Positions 1 to 5,890 of a stretch of 5,890 nt of DNA are shown here, in pieces. The translations under genes were made by a program, and so were the position numbers. Under the pieces are notes generated by a model. It made no database searches, had not been told where the DNA came from, and saw only the letters and a list, made by a program, of their open reading frames with translations. Source of the DNA: Verrucomicrobia bacterium TMED60 (GTDB taxonomy: Bacteria; Verrucomicrobiota; Verrucomicrobiae; Opitutales; MB11C04); assembly GCA_002171765.1 (NCBI GenBank), contig NHDN01000029.1, positions 44,442 to 50,331 of the forward strand, in the 5' to 3' direction. How positions within the stretch are numbered: position 1 is the stretch's first letter; every line of letters begins with the position of its first letter.

Positions 1-3000
1 AACATGGCTTCAGAGCCAACTTGAACAGTGGTCTTTTGTTCTCCGTCAAATCGGGCAATGATTCCACTTCCGCTATACTCTGCAACAGAGACTATGGTTG
101 GTTGAGAAAATATTATATTTCCGTCATAATCTTGGGCAACTGCAGAGAGGCTATAATCTCTGGCATTTTCTGCAACCCAACTAAAACTATATGGAGGAGT
201 TTGGGTTGTGTGTTGATTGTCAATTTTCCCGTCTACGGAAAGACTAACCTTGTAAATATTCTCAGGCAGATTGTTGGTACCTATATTTACATATATTGGA
301 GCCCGGGTAAATCCTCCAGTTATAGATCCTTTCCTGAACACACCATCTTTCTGGTGAACAAAATCCATTACGCTACTTGTTCCAAAGGTTGCAGGTGCTA
401 GTGGCAGTCTATCTAAAGTAATTGTTTCCTGGCCTTGTCCCACTTCTAAAACGGGGAAAAATAATGGAGCGACTACATAACCTTCACCTCCCAAGGGGGT
501 TCCATCAAATCGCTTCTTTAAGGTGTATGTTGTATACATATCTTCAAGAATTCCATACATTCCATAAATCGACGGGGTAAAACTACTTCGGTTGTTATCA
601 ATATTCTCTTGAATTTGTTGATTAATAACAGCTGCATTGTTAGACATAGAGTTGAGTTGTGCCGTAATTATTTCTTCATCGACATAAATATCCCAATCCG
701 TGTCATACCATGTTGTTGTGATTTCTGCAGGCGTGCCAGTTCTAAGGACTCTTCTTACGGGAACCACCTTTAGTCTTAGCGAGGATTTCTCATATCCGCT
801 TCCACCATAAGATATATTAATTGCATCAATCTTTCCGCTTGCATCTATGTTTGGAATTGCAACTGCAGAAGTTCCTGTACCAAGAACTTTTACGCCAGCC
901 GCACTAAAGCCAGCATCAACATCCTTAAGGAGAGTGATACTTTCGATAGAACCATTGGATTCGAATAATTTAACCGAGAAGTCAATATCTGGAAGAAGCT
1001 CGAAATTAACCAGATCATCACCGGAAAAATCTACTGCTGCAGGTACACTACCATTGGTAACCGTAAAATGATCGGCAAACGAGGCAACATAGTTTCCGCT
1101 ATTATCCGAGCTGATGGCATGTACAGAAAATGTGCCCGTTGCATTGGGTTCATGGTAGAGTTGGTAAATAGAATCAGATTGGAGACTGCCCGAAGTTCTG
1201 TAGATTTTGCCACCTGCCGGCTCACCGTTGATAAAAAATTGCAAGCTTTCAAGTGCAGCATCAATATCTCTTGATCGAGCCGATATTATTAAAGAAGAAG
1301 TATCAGTTATCATACTGAAAGGTAATTCTTGCAACTCAATGGTAGGAGAAAAACCAGCATATGAATCCACATTAACTGAAATCTGATCACTCATTGCAAT
1401 TTGTTCATTAGTATCTGAATCAAACATTGCAACTTGGATTGTATTTATTCCAGTTAAAGTAGAATTATTGGGAACAGACTGGTCGAATCTATGGCTTAAA
1501 AAATCTGAGTATGTTGGGGAAAAAGGATTAGAGACGCCATGCTGAGACATAACCCCAGGAAGAACTTTTCCGTTTATAAAAACTCTTCCATATACCAAGC
1601 CCGAAAGACTAGGAGAAATTTTATAATCTACAATTACAGGAATGGAAGTTTGTGGTGAGAAAGAATAAGTGGAGTCTTTTTTTGGAAAAATGAAATTGAT
1701 TTTGCCAAGTGTTGAAACTTCGGATGCTGTCTTTCTGTCGTGGTGATAAATATCACGAACGGTATTATTATCGCTAGCCGACTGATTTGTATTCGAAAAA
1801 GCTAGCCCACTCCTTCCTGATGCATCCGAACTGAAGAATATATGACGTCCGTCACCGCTGATAGATGGAAAACGGTTACTTGGCATTGTTGAGGTCGAGG
1901 AAGAAAGATAATTGATGGGAAGACCAAAGGTACTTTTACTTACTCTCTCCAATGATTTATCGGATACTGTATATAGATAAATGTCGTCTGTTTCGTGGTC
2001 GACCACTGGCATATATAACCCCCTTCCGTTGGTAACATTTACAACATTAGTTCCAGAAACAACCTCTGAATAACCATGGATGATAGGAGAAGGAGCGATG
2101 ATAGGATTAGCTCGAGTAAATCCAGATCCGCCAATTAGCATGTTCGTTTGATAAGTTATGTTGAAAGCGGTTGGGTTGTCAGTTTCGACTTTGCCGGAAA
2201 GTCCATGAAAGCTAAAGCCTGTACTGCCTGAGATAATGCTTGGAATGCTTGGTCCCTGAAAAAGGTCAATGGGGTTTGGTGACCATTGAGATTCGATTGC
2301 ATCAATAATTTCACTTGTAATATCACCAAGGGTCTTTCCGAAAATTCCAATAGTCGTGGCTGAAGTGTTTGCTTGAGCAAAGGAGAAAGTGACCGTCTTT
2401 TGATAATCGCTGAATGTAATTGATGTATTTAGCAAACTGTTTTTGGAAAGAAGTTCAACATCCACGATCTGCTCAATGTAGATTCCTCCACCCTGTGGGT
2501 TTATTTTGACACGCTCTGAATTGATTTTGGCAGTTGGCTTGCCATTCCCATTCTGGTCAGATCCATCCCCGTCAATCGTGATCAAACCCTGTTTACCGGA
2601 ATTGGTGGATGCAACATCTTGATACCCACTCCCATGCTCTAACATTTCAATGCGATGCACCCGCCCTCCCTGAAAGAAGGTTGTTGCCCTAGCTAGGAAT
2701 CCAGTCCCTCCCCTTGGGTTATCCACGCTGACAAAGGTCGTTTCCAGATCATACCCACTTCCTGGATCGACAATCTTAACGGAGGATATCCTGCCGAGTG
2801 CATCGACTTGATAGCTTGCGGACGCACCAGATCCATTTCCAGAAATGTCATTTATAAATAAAAATCCGTTTTGATATCCTGAACCTGGATTGTCTACTTC
2901 AATTTCCCCAATACCACCTACTAGGATTGCCTTTGCTTCGGCAGCGGTTATGGGACTGTTATAAAAGACCTCTCCGTCAGAACGAGTAATGTTCGAATCC

Positions 3001-5591
3001 AAAAAGTTCGATGACTTTGTGGAGAAAACGATTGTGCTCCCATCATCGCTAACCGATGGTTCTCGGCTTTCGCTGTTTCCACCGACTTGATCAATGTTTT
3101 CACTCACTCTAACACTGTATTTTCTCTCGTTTGAGGCAGAGAGATTTAAGATGTCCGCAACAGATATCATATAAATTTCACCTTCCGGATGTGTTAAATG
3201 TGCCTTTATCTTTGCGGTCTCGGCAGGTATTTCGAAATTTGGATCCGGGATCACGGTTATGATGGGATTGGTGTAGTTTTCTCCGTGATCTAAAATACGG
3301 ATGGCATTGGCCATAATTTGTCCATATGAGTCGATTCCATTCACTTGAAAATCTAAGATTGCACCCGAACCCGTAAGGTTTAGATCAGTTACCAACAAGG
3401 TTGGGTTTCCGTTGTAGCCAACCCCTCCATTTTCAACCTCAATGAAGGAAATTCCTTTTTCTTGTACTAAATTCGTAGCCGTCGAGCGATAAACAATAGT
3501 GGTGCCATCTCCGCTAATCATGGGCTGATCAGAGAAGCCGTGAGTATTGGTTTGGTCTTTAAAATTATTAAGGTTTGCGAGATATGTCAGGTTCGTATCT
3601 AGAAAATGTAAAAAAATATCCGCTTTGCCATTGGAATCAGTTGAGGTCTGTCCAAACAGATCAGCGACTGGAATATTAGTGGCTTCAGACATGTAAACAA
3701 TGGCATTACCTTGATTATCAATTGAGGGTGAAAAAGATGAACCATTCCCCTTTGTTATGGCCGTAATGTCACCACCACTGCTTGTATTTGTATCCCAAAG
3801 GAAAATCTGCTTGCCGAAAGAGGTGCTTCCGTTGCTTTCTAAATTTGTTGCACTGGATTCAAAAACCACCTTGGTGCCGTTATAGTTCACATCTGGATAA
3901 AAGCTATTTCCATCACTCTCATCAAAGGTGAGAAAGTTATAAGTTTTTTTGGTTTCCCCGGTTTGAACCCGGTAAAGAAAAACATCGGATAAATTATTTA
4001 AGTCTCCAGGGACCAAGTTGGATGCTTTGGAGTGGTACACTACGGTTGTTCCATCCCCGCTGATTCTCGGACGAAAACTATCTCCATTTGCTGGACTACC
4101 AGAAATATAATCTTGAGAAACCAAAACTGGTTCGGAATTAGTTAAAAGATCAAATAAATAAATTTGCTGAGTATTATTTACGGATTTCTCGTATACTGCA
4201 TATCTCCCATCGGTCGTGGTGTGTGGTCTTTCTCCTCCTGACAGATTGTTATTATTTGGTCCTTCAACTAAATCCGTAGAACCTCTAAAATTTGAGCTCA
4301 ACGAGATGGAGGGTGTATTATCCAAGTTGAAGGTTTGTCCTGTTTCTTCGACATTAACTAAATAATAAAAGTCACCCTCAAGGTTGTCTGGAAGTTGTTG
4401 AACCCAGTCTAGTGTAATTGATTCGTTGGGTAAAAGGTTTGTCCCTAATGCATTTCCACCCAGGTCAAATTCTCTCAAAATAAAATCTGGAGAAGGTGAA
4501 TTTTCATTATGAAATATCAAATCCTTCGATAATGCAACACGAGCGGTAAAGTCCTCATTGGGTTGGATGGGCATGAGTCCAGAATTCCGAATAGAGAACG
4601 CAATTCGAATCGGATCCAACCCACGGAATGAACCGGTGTCTCCCTCAAAACTGTTCGCATTTATCTGAATATTAGCGGTTGCAGTTTGAGAAACAGTAAA
4701 ATTTATGTGAAAAGTTTGATCATTTCCATTGTTCGGAGAATCTGGTGCATTATCTTGAGTTTCATGAATGATATCACCAAAGCGAAGATCGCTGGGATCT
4801 ACCGTAACCGTCACAACAAAAGCCTCACCAGGCAATGCATCTTCGGGAATTTGCAGGTTGGGAATCGAAAATCGAAGGTTATCTCTTTCGTCGATGTAAG
4901 GGAAACCACCAGCCTCAGGTGAAGGAATGATTATAGTTTCACTATCCAGAATGGGTCCAATTGGCTCTGAACCATCAAATCGAAAGAGGCGGGCAACCAA
5001 TGGAAAGAGGATACTTTCTTGAGTTCTTGCATCGCCATCATTTCTAACGACTCCATTTGCGGTTATGGTGCCACTTGACAAAAATAAATTATCCCTATTA
5101 TCAGTGGTTAAATTGAGGGTGGAGATTATCAGGTCTGGTAGAATCATATTGAATGGATCCGTTGCTACTACATTATCAGACAGATCGGTTTCCAAGCCTG
5201 CACCTTCAACACGGGCTTGTACTCTCCAACCTGATAAAGGCTTTTGTGCTTGGCTCCATGGAATTTGAAACAAAACTCGGTCGTTGTTGCCGTCATTGCT
5301 TAATGTGCCGTCATTTACACGTGGATCATATCCGTTCCATGTTTGGATATGGGGATTTCCAACCCGAATTCCATCCGGTGCGAACAACTCAACAGTAGCA
5401 ACGATTGTTTGTCCGCTAGGAACTGGATTGCCGTTCGTTAGTTGAATTCTTCCGGTAACTGCAAAAAACTGACCTACTTTAATATCCGAGAGGCTGGTAT
5501 CTAAAACAATCGAGAGGTTCGGGGTTTGTCCAAAAGTTGGAAGTAAATGAAACAAAAGTAAAAATGCAGGAAAAAGAATCCGAGCACTCAT
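1..5591 (-). CDS. Giant secreted multidomain protein: CARDB-like/Ig-like domains, PD40 beta-propeller, GSGY repeats (partial, C-terminus missing)
   Basis: The frame starts at the ATG at 5591-5589 and stays open for 1,863 full codons to the window edge; I translated every codon and found no stop and no frameshift. The start is supported by a GGAGGG ribosome-binding site 7 bases upstream, an in-frame stop at 5613-5615 just before it, and a signal peptide directly after it. Domain order: signal peptide (1-21), beta-sandwich domains resembling Ig and CARDB folds (24-435), seven PD40-type propeller blades (444-1290) with GSGY modules inside blades 5 and 6, Ig-like domains (1306-1510), another GSGY module (1564-1610), a short helical stretch, and a further Ig-like domain (1764-1840). 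No cysteine occurs. No protease, glycosidase or other active-site motif was recognised. The likely role is structural, adhesive or ligand-binding, outside the cell; this is inference from architecture. The C-terminus, which should carry any sorting or anchoring signal, is outside the window. Confidence 0.95.
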   Translation of the reverse strand, partial: MSARILFPAFLLLFHLLPTFGQTPNLSIVLDTSLSDIKVGQFFAVTGRIQLTNGNPVPSGQTIVATVELFAPDGIRVGNPHIQTWNGYDPRVNDGTLSNDGNNDRVLFQIPWSQAQKPLSGWRVQARVEGAGLETDLSDNVVATDPFNMILPDLIISTLNLTTDNRDNLFLSSGTITANGVVRNDGDARTQESILFPLVARLFRFDGSEPIGPILDSETIIIPSPEAGGFPYIDERDNLRFSIPNLQIPEDALPGEAFVVTVTVDPSDLRFGDIIHETQDNAPDSPNNGNDQTFHINFTVSQTATANIQINANSFEGDTGSFRGLDPIRIAFSIRNSGLMPIQPNEDFTARVALSKDLIFHNENSPSPDFILREFDLGGNALGTNLLPNESITLDWVQQLPDNLEGDFYYLVNVEETGQTFNLDNTPSISLSSNFRGSTDLVEGPNNNNLSGGERPHTTTDGRYAVYEKSVNNTQQIYLFDLLTNSEPVLVSQDYISGSPANGDSFRPRISGDGTTVVYHSKASNLVPGDLNNLSDVFLYRVQTGETKKTYNFLTFDESDGNSFYPDVNYNGTKVVFESSATNLESNGSTSFGKQIFLWDTNTSSGGDITAITKGNGSSFSPSIDNQGNAIVYMSEATNIPVADLFGQTSTDSNGKADIFLHFLDTNLTYLANLNNFKDQTNTHGFSDQPMISGDGTTIVYRSTATNLVQEKGISFIEVENGGVGYNGNPTLLVTDLNLTGSGAILDFQVNGIDSYGQIMANAIRILDHGENYTNPIITVIPDPNFEIPAETAKIKAHLTHPEGEIYMISVADILNLSASNERKYSVRVSENIDQVGGNSESREPSVSDDGSTIVFSTKSSNFLDSNITRSDGEVFYNSPITAAEAKAILVGGIGEIEVDNPGSGYQNGFLFINDISGNGSGASASYQVDALGRISSVKIVDPGSGYDLETTFVSVDNPRGGTGFLARATTFFQGGRVHRIEMLEHGSGYQDVASTNSGKQGLITIDGDGSDQNGNGKPTAKINSERVKINPQGGGIYIEQIVDVELLSKNSLLNTSITFSDYQKTVTFSFAQANTSATTIGIFGKTLGDITSEIIDAIESQWSPNPIDLFQGPSIPSIISGSTGFSFHGLSGKVETDNPTAFNITYQTNMLIGGSGFTRANPIIAPSPIIHGYSEVVSGTNVVNVTNGRGLYMPVVDHETDDIYLYTVSDKSLERVSKSTFGLPINYLSSSTSTMPSNRFPSISGDGRHIFFSSDASGRSGLAFSNTNQSASDNNTVRDIYHHDRKTASEVSTLGKINFIFPKKDSTYSFSPQTSIPVIVDYKISPSLSGLVYGRVFINGKVLPGVMSQHGVSNPFSPTYSDFLSHRFDQSVPNNSTLTGINTIQVAMFDSDTNEQIAMSDQISVNVDSYAGFSPTIELQELPFSMITDTSSLIISARSRDIDAALESLQFFINGEPAGGKIYRTSGSLQSDSIYQLYHEPNATGTFSVHAISSDNSGNYVASFADHFTVTNGSVPAAVDFSGDDLVNFELLPDIDFSVKLFESNGSIESITLLKDVDAGFSAAGVKVLGTGTSAVAIPNIDASGKIDAINISYGGSGYEKSSLRLKVVPVRRVLRTGTPAEITTTWYDTDWDIYVDEEIITAQLNSMSNNAAVINQQIQENIDNNRSSFTPSIYGMYGILEDMYTTYTLKKRFDGTPLGGEGYVVAPLFFPVLEVGQGQETITLDRLPLAPATFGTSSVMDFVHQKDGVFRKGSITGGFTRAPIYVNIGTNNLPENIYKVSLSVDGKIDNQHTTQTPPYSFSWVAENARDYSLSAVAQDYDGNIIFSQPTIVSVAEYSGSGIIARFDGEQKTTVQVGSEAM
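72..302 (-). other. Ig-like domain near the left edge
   Basis: Residues about 1764-1840 open APIYVNIGTNN, contain the strand VSLSVDGK (1782-1789), PPYSFSW (1799-1805) and YSLSAVAQDYDGNI (about 1812-1826), and close TIVSVAE. This is the bacterial Ig pattern 'V-x-L-x-V-D-G ... PY-x-F-x-W ... A-x-D-x-x-G', with every expected element visible. The sequence after it (IIARFDGEQKTTVQVG) may be a linker or the start of another domain. Confidence 0.75.
522..704 (-). other. Helical, aromatic segment within the beta-rich chain
   Basis: Residues about 1630-1690 read DTDWDIYVDEEIITAQLN, then a run rich in Asn, Gln, Ile and Glu (SNNAAVINQQIQENIDNN), then YGMYGILEDMYTTYTLKK. Low glycine content and regular hydrophobic spacing point to one or two amphipathic helices, unlike the rest of the chain. 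I do not recognise a family. The following stretch (about 1690-1763) returns to beta-rich sequence with GGEGYVVAPLFF. Confidence 0.45.
762..902 (-). repeat. Additional GSGY module
   Basis: Residues about 1564-1610 contain GTGTSAVAIPNI (1571-1582), then GKIDAINISYGGSGY (1586-1600), then SLRLKVVP. The 15-residue run ending in GSGY matches those in the propeller insert position for position. It follows an Ig-like opening (FELLPDIDFSVKLFE and IESITLLKD, about 1525-1555), so it may again sit inside a beta-sandwich, in the loop after the strand that usually carries the N/D-G turn. Confidence 0.6.
1062..1676 (-). other. Two Ig-like domains
   Basis: Residues about 1306-1408 and 1410-1510 each look like a bacterial Ig-like domain. 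The diagnostic strand 'hydrophobic-F-[IV]-N/D-G' appears as VFINGKVLPG (1337-1345) and FFINGEPAGG (1452-1461). Each is followed by a closing strand pair: GINTIQVAMFDSDTNEQ with SVNVDS in the first, and GTFSVHAISSDNSGN with FTVTNG in the second. This is the layout of Ig domains that act as stalks or spacers in surface proteins. Confidence 0.65.
2022..2519 (-). other. Unassigned insert segment after the GSGY modules
   Basis: Residues about 1025-1190 are part of the insertion in blade 6 and match no family I recognise. Visible elements are IYIEQIVDVELLSKNSLL, then TVTFSFAQANTSATTIGIFG, a likely short helix (GDITSEIIDAIESQW), a Pro/Ile-rich run (PNPIDLFQGPSIPSI), and a late turn GGSGFTRANPII (1154-1165) that looks like a degenerate GSGY unit. 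The alternating beta-strand plus helix pattern suggests one small folded domain. Confidence 0.4.
2520..2942 (-). repeat. Three tandem GSGY modules inserted in propeller blade 6
   Basis: GSGY turns at residues 903-906, 944-947 and 987-990 are spaced 41 and 43 residues apart. Each is preceded by a matching 15-residue run ending in GSGY: GGIGEIEVDNPGSGY, GRISSVKIVDPGSGY and GRVHRIEMLEHGSGY. Between turns lie GSGASASYQV (920-929) and GTGFLARATT (962-971). The last module has the polar loop DGDGSDQNGNGK (1007-1018), which fills the GSGA position and could also bind calcium, although that is uncertain. Modules of this composition are widespread in secreted and phage structural proteins; a compact beta-fold is likely but not proven. 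Confidence 0.7.
3240..3458 (-). repeat. GSGY-type module inserted in propeller blade 5
   Basis: Residues about 712-784 start KGISFIEVENGGVGY, continue NGNPTLLV, then LTGSGAILDFQV, and end near GQIMANAIRILDHGENY with NPIITVIPDP. This is the recurring pattern of a strand, a GxGY turn, a 'P-x-hydrophobic' strand, GSGA with a strand, then a G-x-I strand leading to the next G..Y turn. The segment lies between ATNLV (blade 5, strand pair one) and EIYMI (blade 5, next strand), so it interrupts the blade. Confidence 0.65.
4287..5522 (-). other. N-terminal beta-sandwich domains (one Ig-like, two CARDB-like)
   Basis: Residues 24-435 are beta-rich with three apparent units. The first (about 24-143) opens LSIVLDTSLSDIKVGQFFAV and ends near VEGAGLETDLSDNVV, like an Ig or big-interaction fold. 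The second (about 153-300) opens DLIISTLNLTTDN and contains ITANGVVRNDGDA, with a late strand AFVVTVTVDPSDL. The third (about 303-435) contains IRIAFSIRNSGLMPI and then LPNESITLDWVQQLPDNLEG and FYYLVNVEETGQT. The N-x-G turn after a strand, followed by a strand with a charged or polar face, is the CARDB pattern (adhesion and substrate-positioning domains found beside other modules in secreted bacterial proteins). Domain limits are approximate and family assignment is by eye. Confidence 0.6.
5529..5591 (-). other. Sec signal peptide of the giant protein
   Basis: Residues 1-21 begin MSAR, continue with the hydrophobic core ILFPAFLLLFHLLP, and end TFG before QTPNL. The single positive charge, long hydrophobic run and small residue before the probable cleavage (after Gly21) fit a Sec signal peptide. 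There is no Cys after the core, so it is not a lipoprotein signal. This places the mature protein in the periplasm, on the surface or outside the cell. Confidence 0.85.
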
Positions 5592-5890
5592 TATTTTGCC
5601 CTCCAGGTTGTGTTACTAAAGTCGTAAATTCTCAATTCAACAAGTGAGGTTTCAAAAAAGATCCAATCATTTGCACGTTGATCAAAGGCATAGGGAAAAA
5701 CATTCCGGTCTGTCCACCACCAATAATTATCCGCCTTATCCCAAAACCAAAAGCCACCAGCCTGAAGCTGGTAAACATATTGCCAACCAAGTTTTTCGTG
5801 AAATATCCAAGGTCCCCCGGTCGAGTGAAAATTTCCAAACCAATCCGAATTCATCCAACTGGCTACAGAACTTTTATCACTCTCCATGAC
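5591..5890 (-). CDS. C-terminal end of a protein with a Trp-rich tail (5' partial)
   Basis: The frame is open to the right edge (a Val codon precedes the first Met at 5887) and ends at TAA 5593-5591. The visible 99 codons are probably only the C-terminus of a longer protein; the Met at 5887 cannot be judged as a start because just three bases lie upstream. Counting from that Met, the 98 residues hold 11 Trp, 10 Phe and 5 Tyr and no Cys. Visible pieces in order are SWMNSDWFGNF, PWIFHEKLGWQYVYQL, GFWFWD, YWWWTD and FPYAF, then DWIFFE. From memory this resembles a Trp-rich C-terminal module of large secreted proteins in marine Opitutae (Verrucomicrobiota), with GW, WFW and WWWT/YP[YF] signatures. 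Its function is not known to me; a C-terminal surface or substrate-binding module is possible. It overlaps the next gene by one base, which suggests co-transcription. Confidence 0.85.
   Translation of the reverse strand, partial: VMESDKSSVASWMNSDWFGNFHSTGGPWIFHEKLGWQYVYQLQAGGFWFWDKADNYWWWTDRNVFPYAFDQRANDWIFFETSLVELRIYDFSNTTWRAK
5599..5604 (-). promoter_or_regulatory. Shine-Dalgarno site of the giant gene
   Basis: On the minus strand GGAGGG is followed by the 7-base spacer CAAAATA and then ATG at 5591. The match to the anti-Shine-Dalgarno sequence and the spacing are near ideal. The site lies inside the last codons of the upstream gene, and the upstream stop and this start share one base (TAATG). 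Terminating ribosomes could therefore re-initiate directly on the giant gene, coupling the two products. Confidence 0.85.
5654..5857 (-). other. Trp-rich aromatic C-terminal module
   Basis: This covers residues 11-78 counted from the Met at 5887. Trp falls at 11, 16, 27, 35, 47, 49, 56, 57, 58 and 75. Glycines next to aromatics (FG, GW, GGFWFW) and short alternating aromatic runs suggest a small set of beta-strands or hairpins with stacked aromatic side chains. The module is followed by a short, less unusual tail (YDFSNTTWRAK). Whether it is a repeated unit cannot be seen, because the rest of the gene lies outside the window. Confidence 0.7.

Larger units (their letters stand above)
1722..4262 (-). 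other. Seven-bladed PD40/TolB-type beta-propeller with two internal insertions
   Basis: Seven copies of the pair 'xPxISgDGxxVVYxSxAtNL' plus 'DIFLY' occur in order. The DG (or equivalent NG/QG) turns are at residues 461-462, 513-514, 571-572, 627-628, 695-696, 850-851 and 1247-1248. The partner strands are QIYLF (476-480), DVFLY (536-540), QIFLW (595-599), DIFLH (658-662), EIYMI (805-809), DIYLY (1203-1207) and DIYHH (1280-1284). Blade 2, with SFRPRISGDGTTVVYHSKA and NLVPGDLNNLSDVFLY, matches the common bacterial PD40-like pattern closely. In blades 1-4 and 7 the two motifs are separated by about 6-25 residues; in blades 5 and 6 the gap grows to about 95 and 335 residues. Propellers of this kind bind proteins or glycans and usually lack catalysis by themselves. 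Confidence 0.8.

Noticed and set aside
21..401. Plus-strand open frame of 126 codons
   Set aside because: It lies wholly opposite the giant gene, its translation has no domain-like pattern, and the minus-strand frame shows clear domain motifs across the same bases.
847..1274. Short overlapping open frames on both strands
   Set aside because: They are out of frame with the giant gene, and that region carries a GSGY module and Ig-like strands in the main frame.
2156..2380. Minus-strand open frame of 74 codons in another frame
   Set aside because: It lies in the insert of propeller blade 6, in a shifted frame; the main frame is uninterrupted here and no ribosome-binding site is evident.
1722..4262. 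DNA-level tandem repeats or CRISPR-like array from the recurring 'tccatc-ccgct-at' strings
   Set aside because: The strings are irregularly spaced and encode the repeated ISGDG turn of propeller blades; the similarity is at protein level.
4686..5398. Several short plus-strand open frames
   Set aside because: They are antisense to the CARDB-like and Ig-like region and have no signature of their own.
5592..5700. A separate promoter for the giant gene
   Set aside because: No convincing -35/-10 pair was seen, the region codes for the Trp-rich tail, and the one-base overlap favours co-transcription.
5885..5887. ATG at 5887 as the true start of the upstream gene
   Set aside because: The frame stays open to the window edge, and the module looks like the C-terminus of a longer protein; no signal peptide follows this Met.
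5632..5889. Short frames in both strands over the Trp-rich tail
   Set aside because: They are shadows of the Trp-rich coding frame, which is the only one with a strong compositional signal and a fitting junction with the next gene.

Overview
The window is entirely coding and all of it reads on the minus strand. It holds the 3' end of one gene (5591-5890) and the first 1,863 codons of a giant gene (5591 down to 1) that runs off the left edge without a stop codon. I see no RNA gene, mobile element, CRISPR array, terminator or intergenic gap. No cysteine codon appears in either frame. Base composition by eye is about 40-45% G+C.

The giant gene encodes a secreted, modular, beta-rich protein. Its order is: signal peptide (residues 1-21); an Ig-like domain and two CARDB-like beta-sandwiches (about 24-435); a seven-bladed PD40/TolB-type beta-propeller (about 444-1290); two Ig-like domains (about 1306-1510); a region with another GSGY module (about 1564-1610); a helical, aromatic stretch (about 1630-1690); and at least one more Ig-like domain (about 1764-1840) before the edge. 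The most striking point is that the propeller is interrupted twice at the same structural loop, in blades 5 and 6. In both places the inserted segment carries GSGY repeat modules. No catalytic motif was seen, so a structural, binding or adhesive role at the cell surface or outside the cell is the most reasonable inference.

The upstream partial gene ends in an extremely tryptophan-rich tail (11 Trp in 98 residues). I recall similar tails, with GW, WFW and WWWT patterns followed by YPY or FPY, at the C-termini of large secreted proteins of marine Verrucomicrobiota (Opitutae). With the propeller and GSGY composition this suggests such an organism, but that is memory-based inference. The two genes overlap by one base (TAATG) and a strong Shine-Dalgarno sequence lies inside the upstream gene, so they are probably one operon with coupled translation. 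Both products are plausibly exported, and they may act together.
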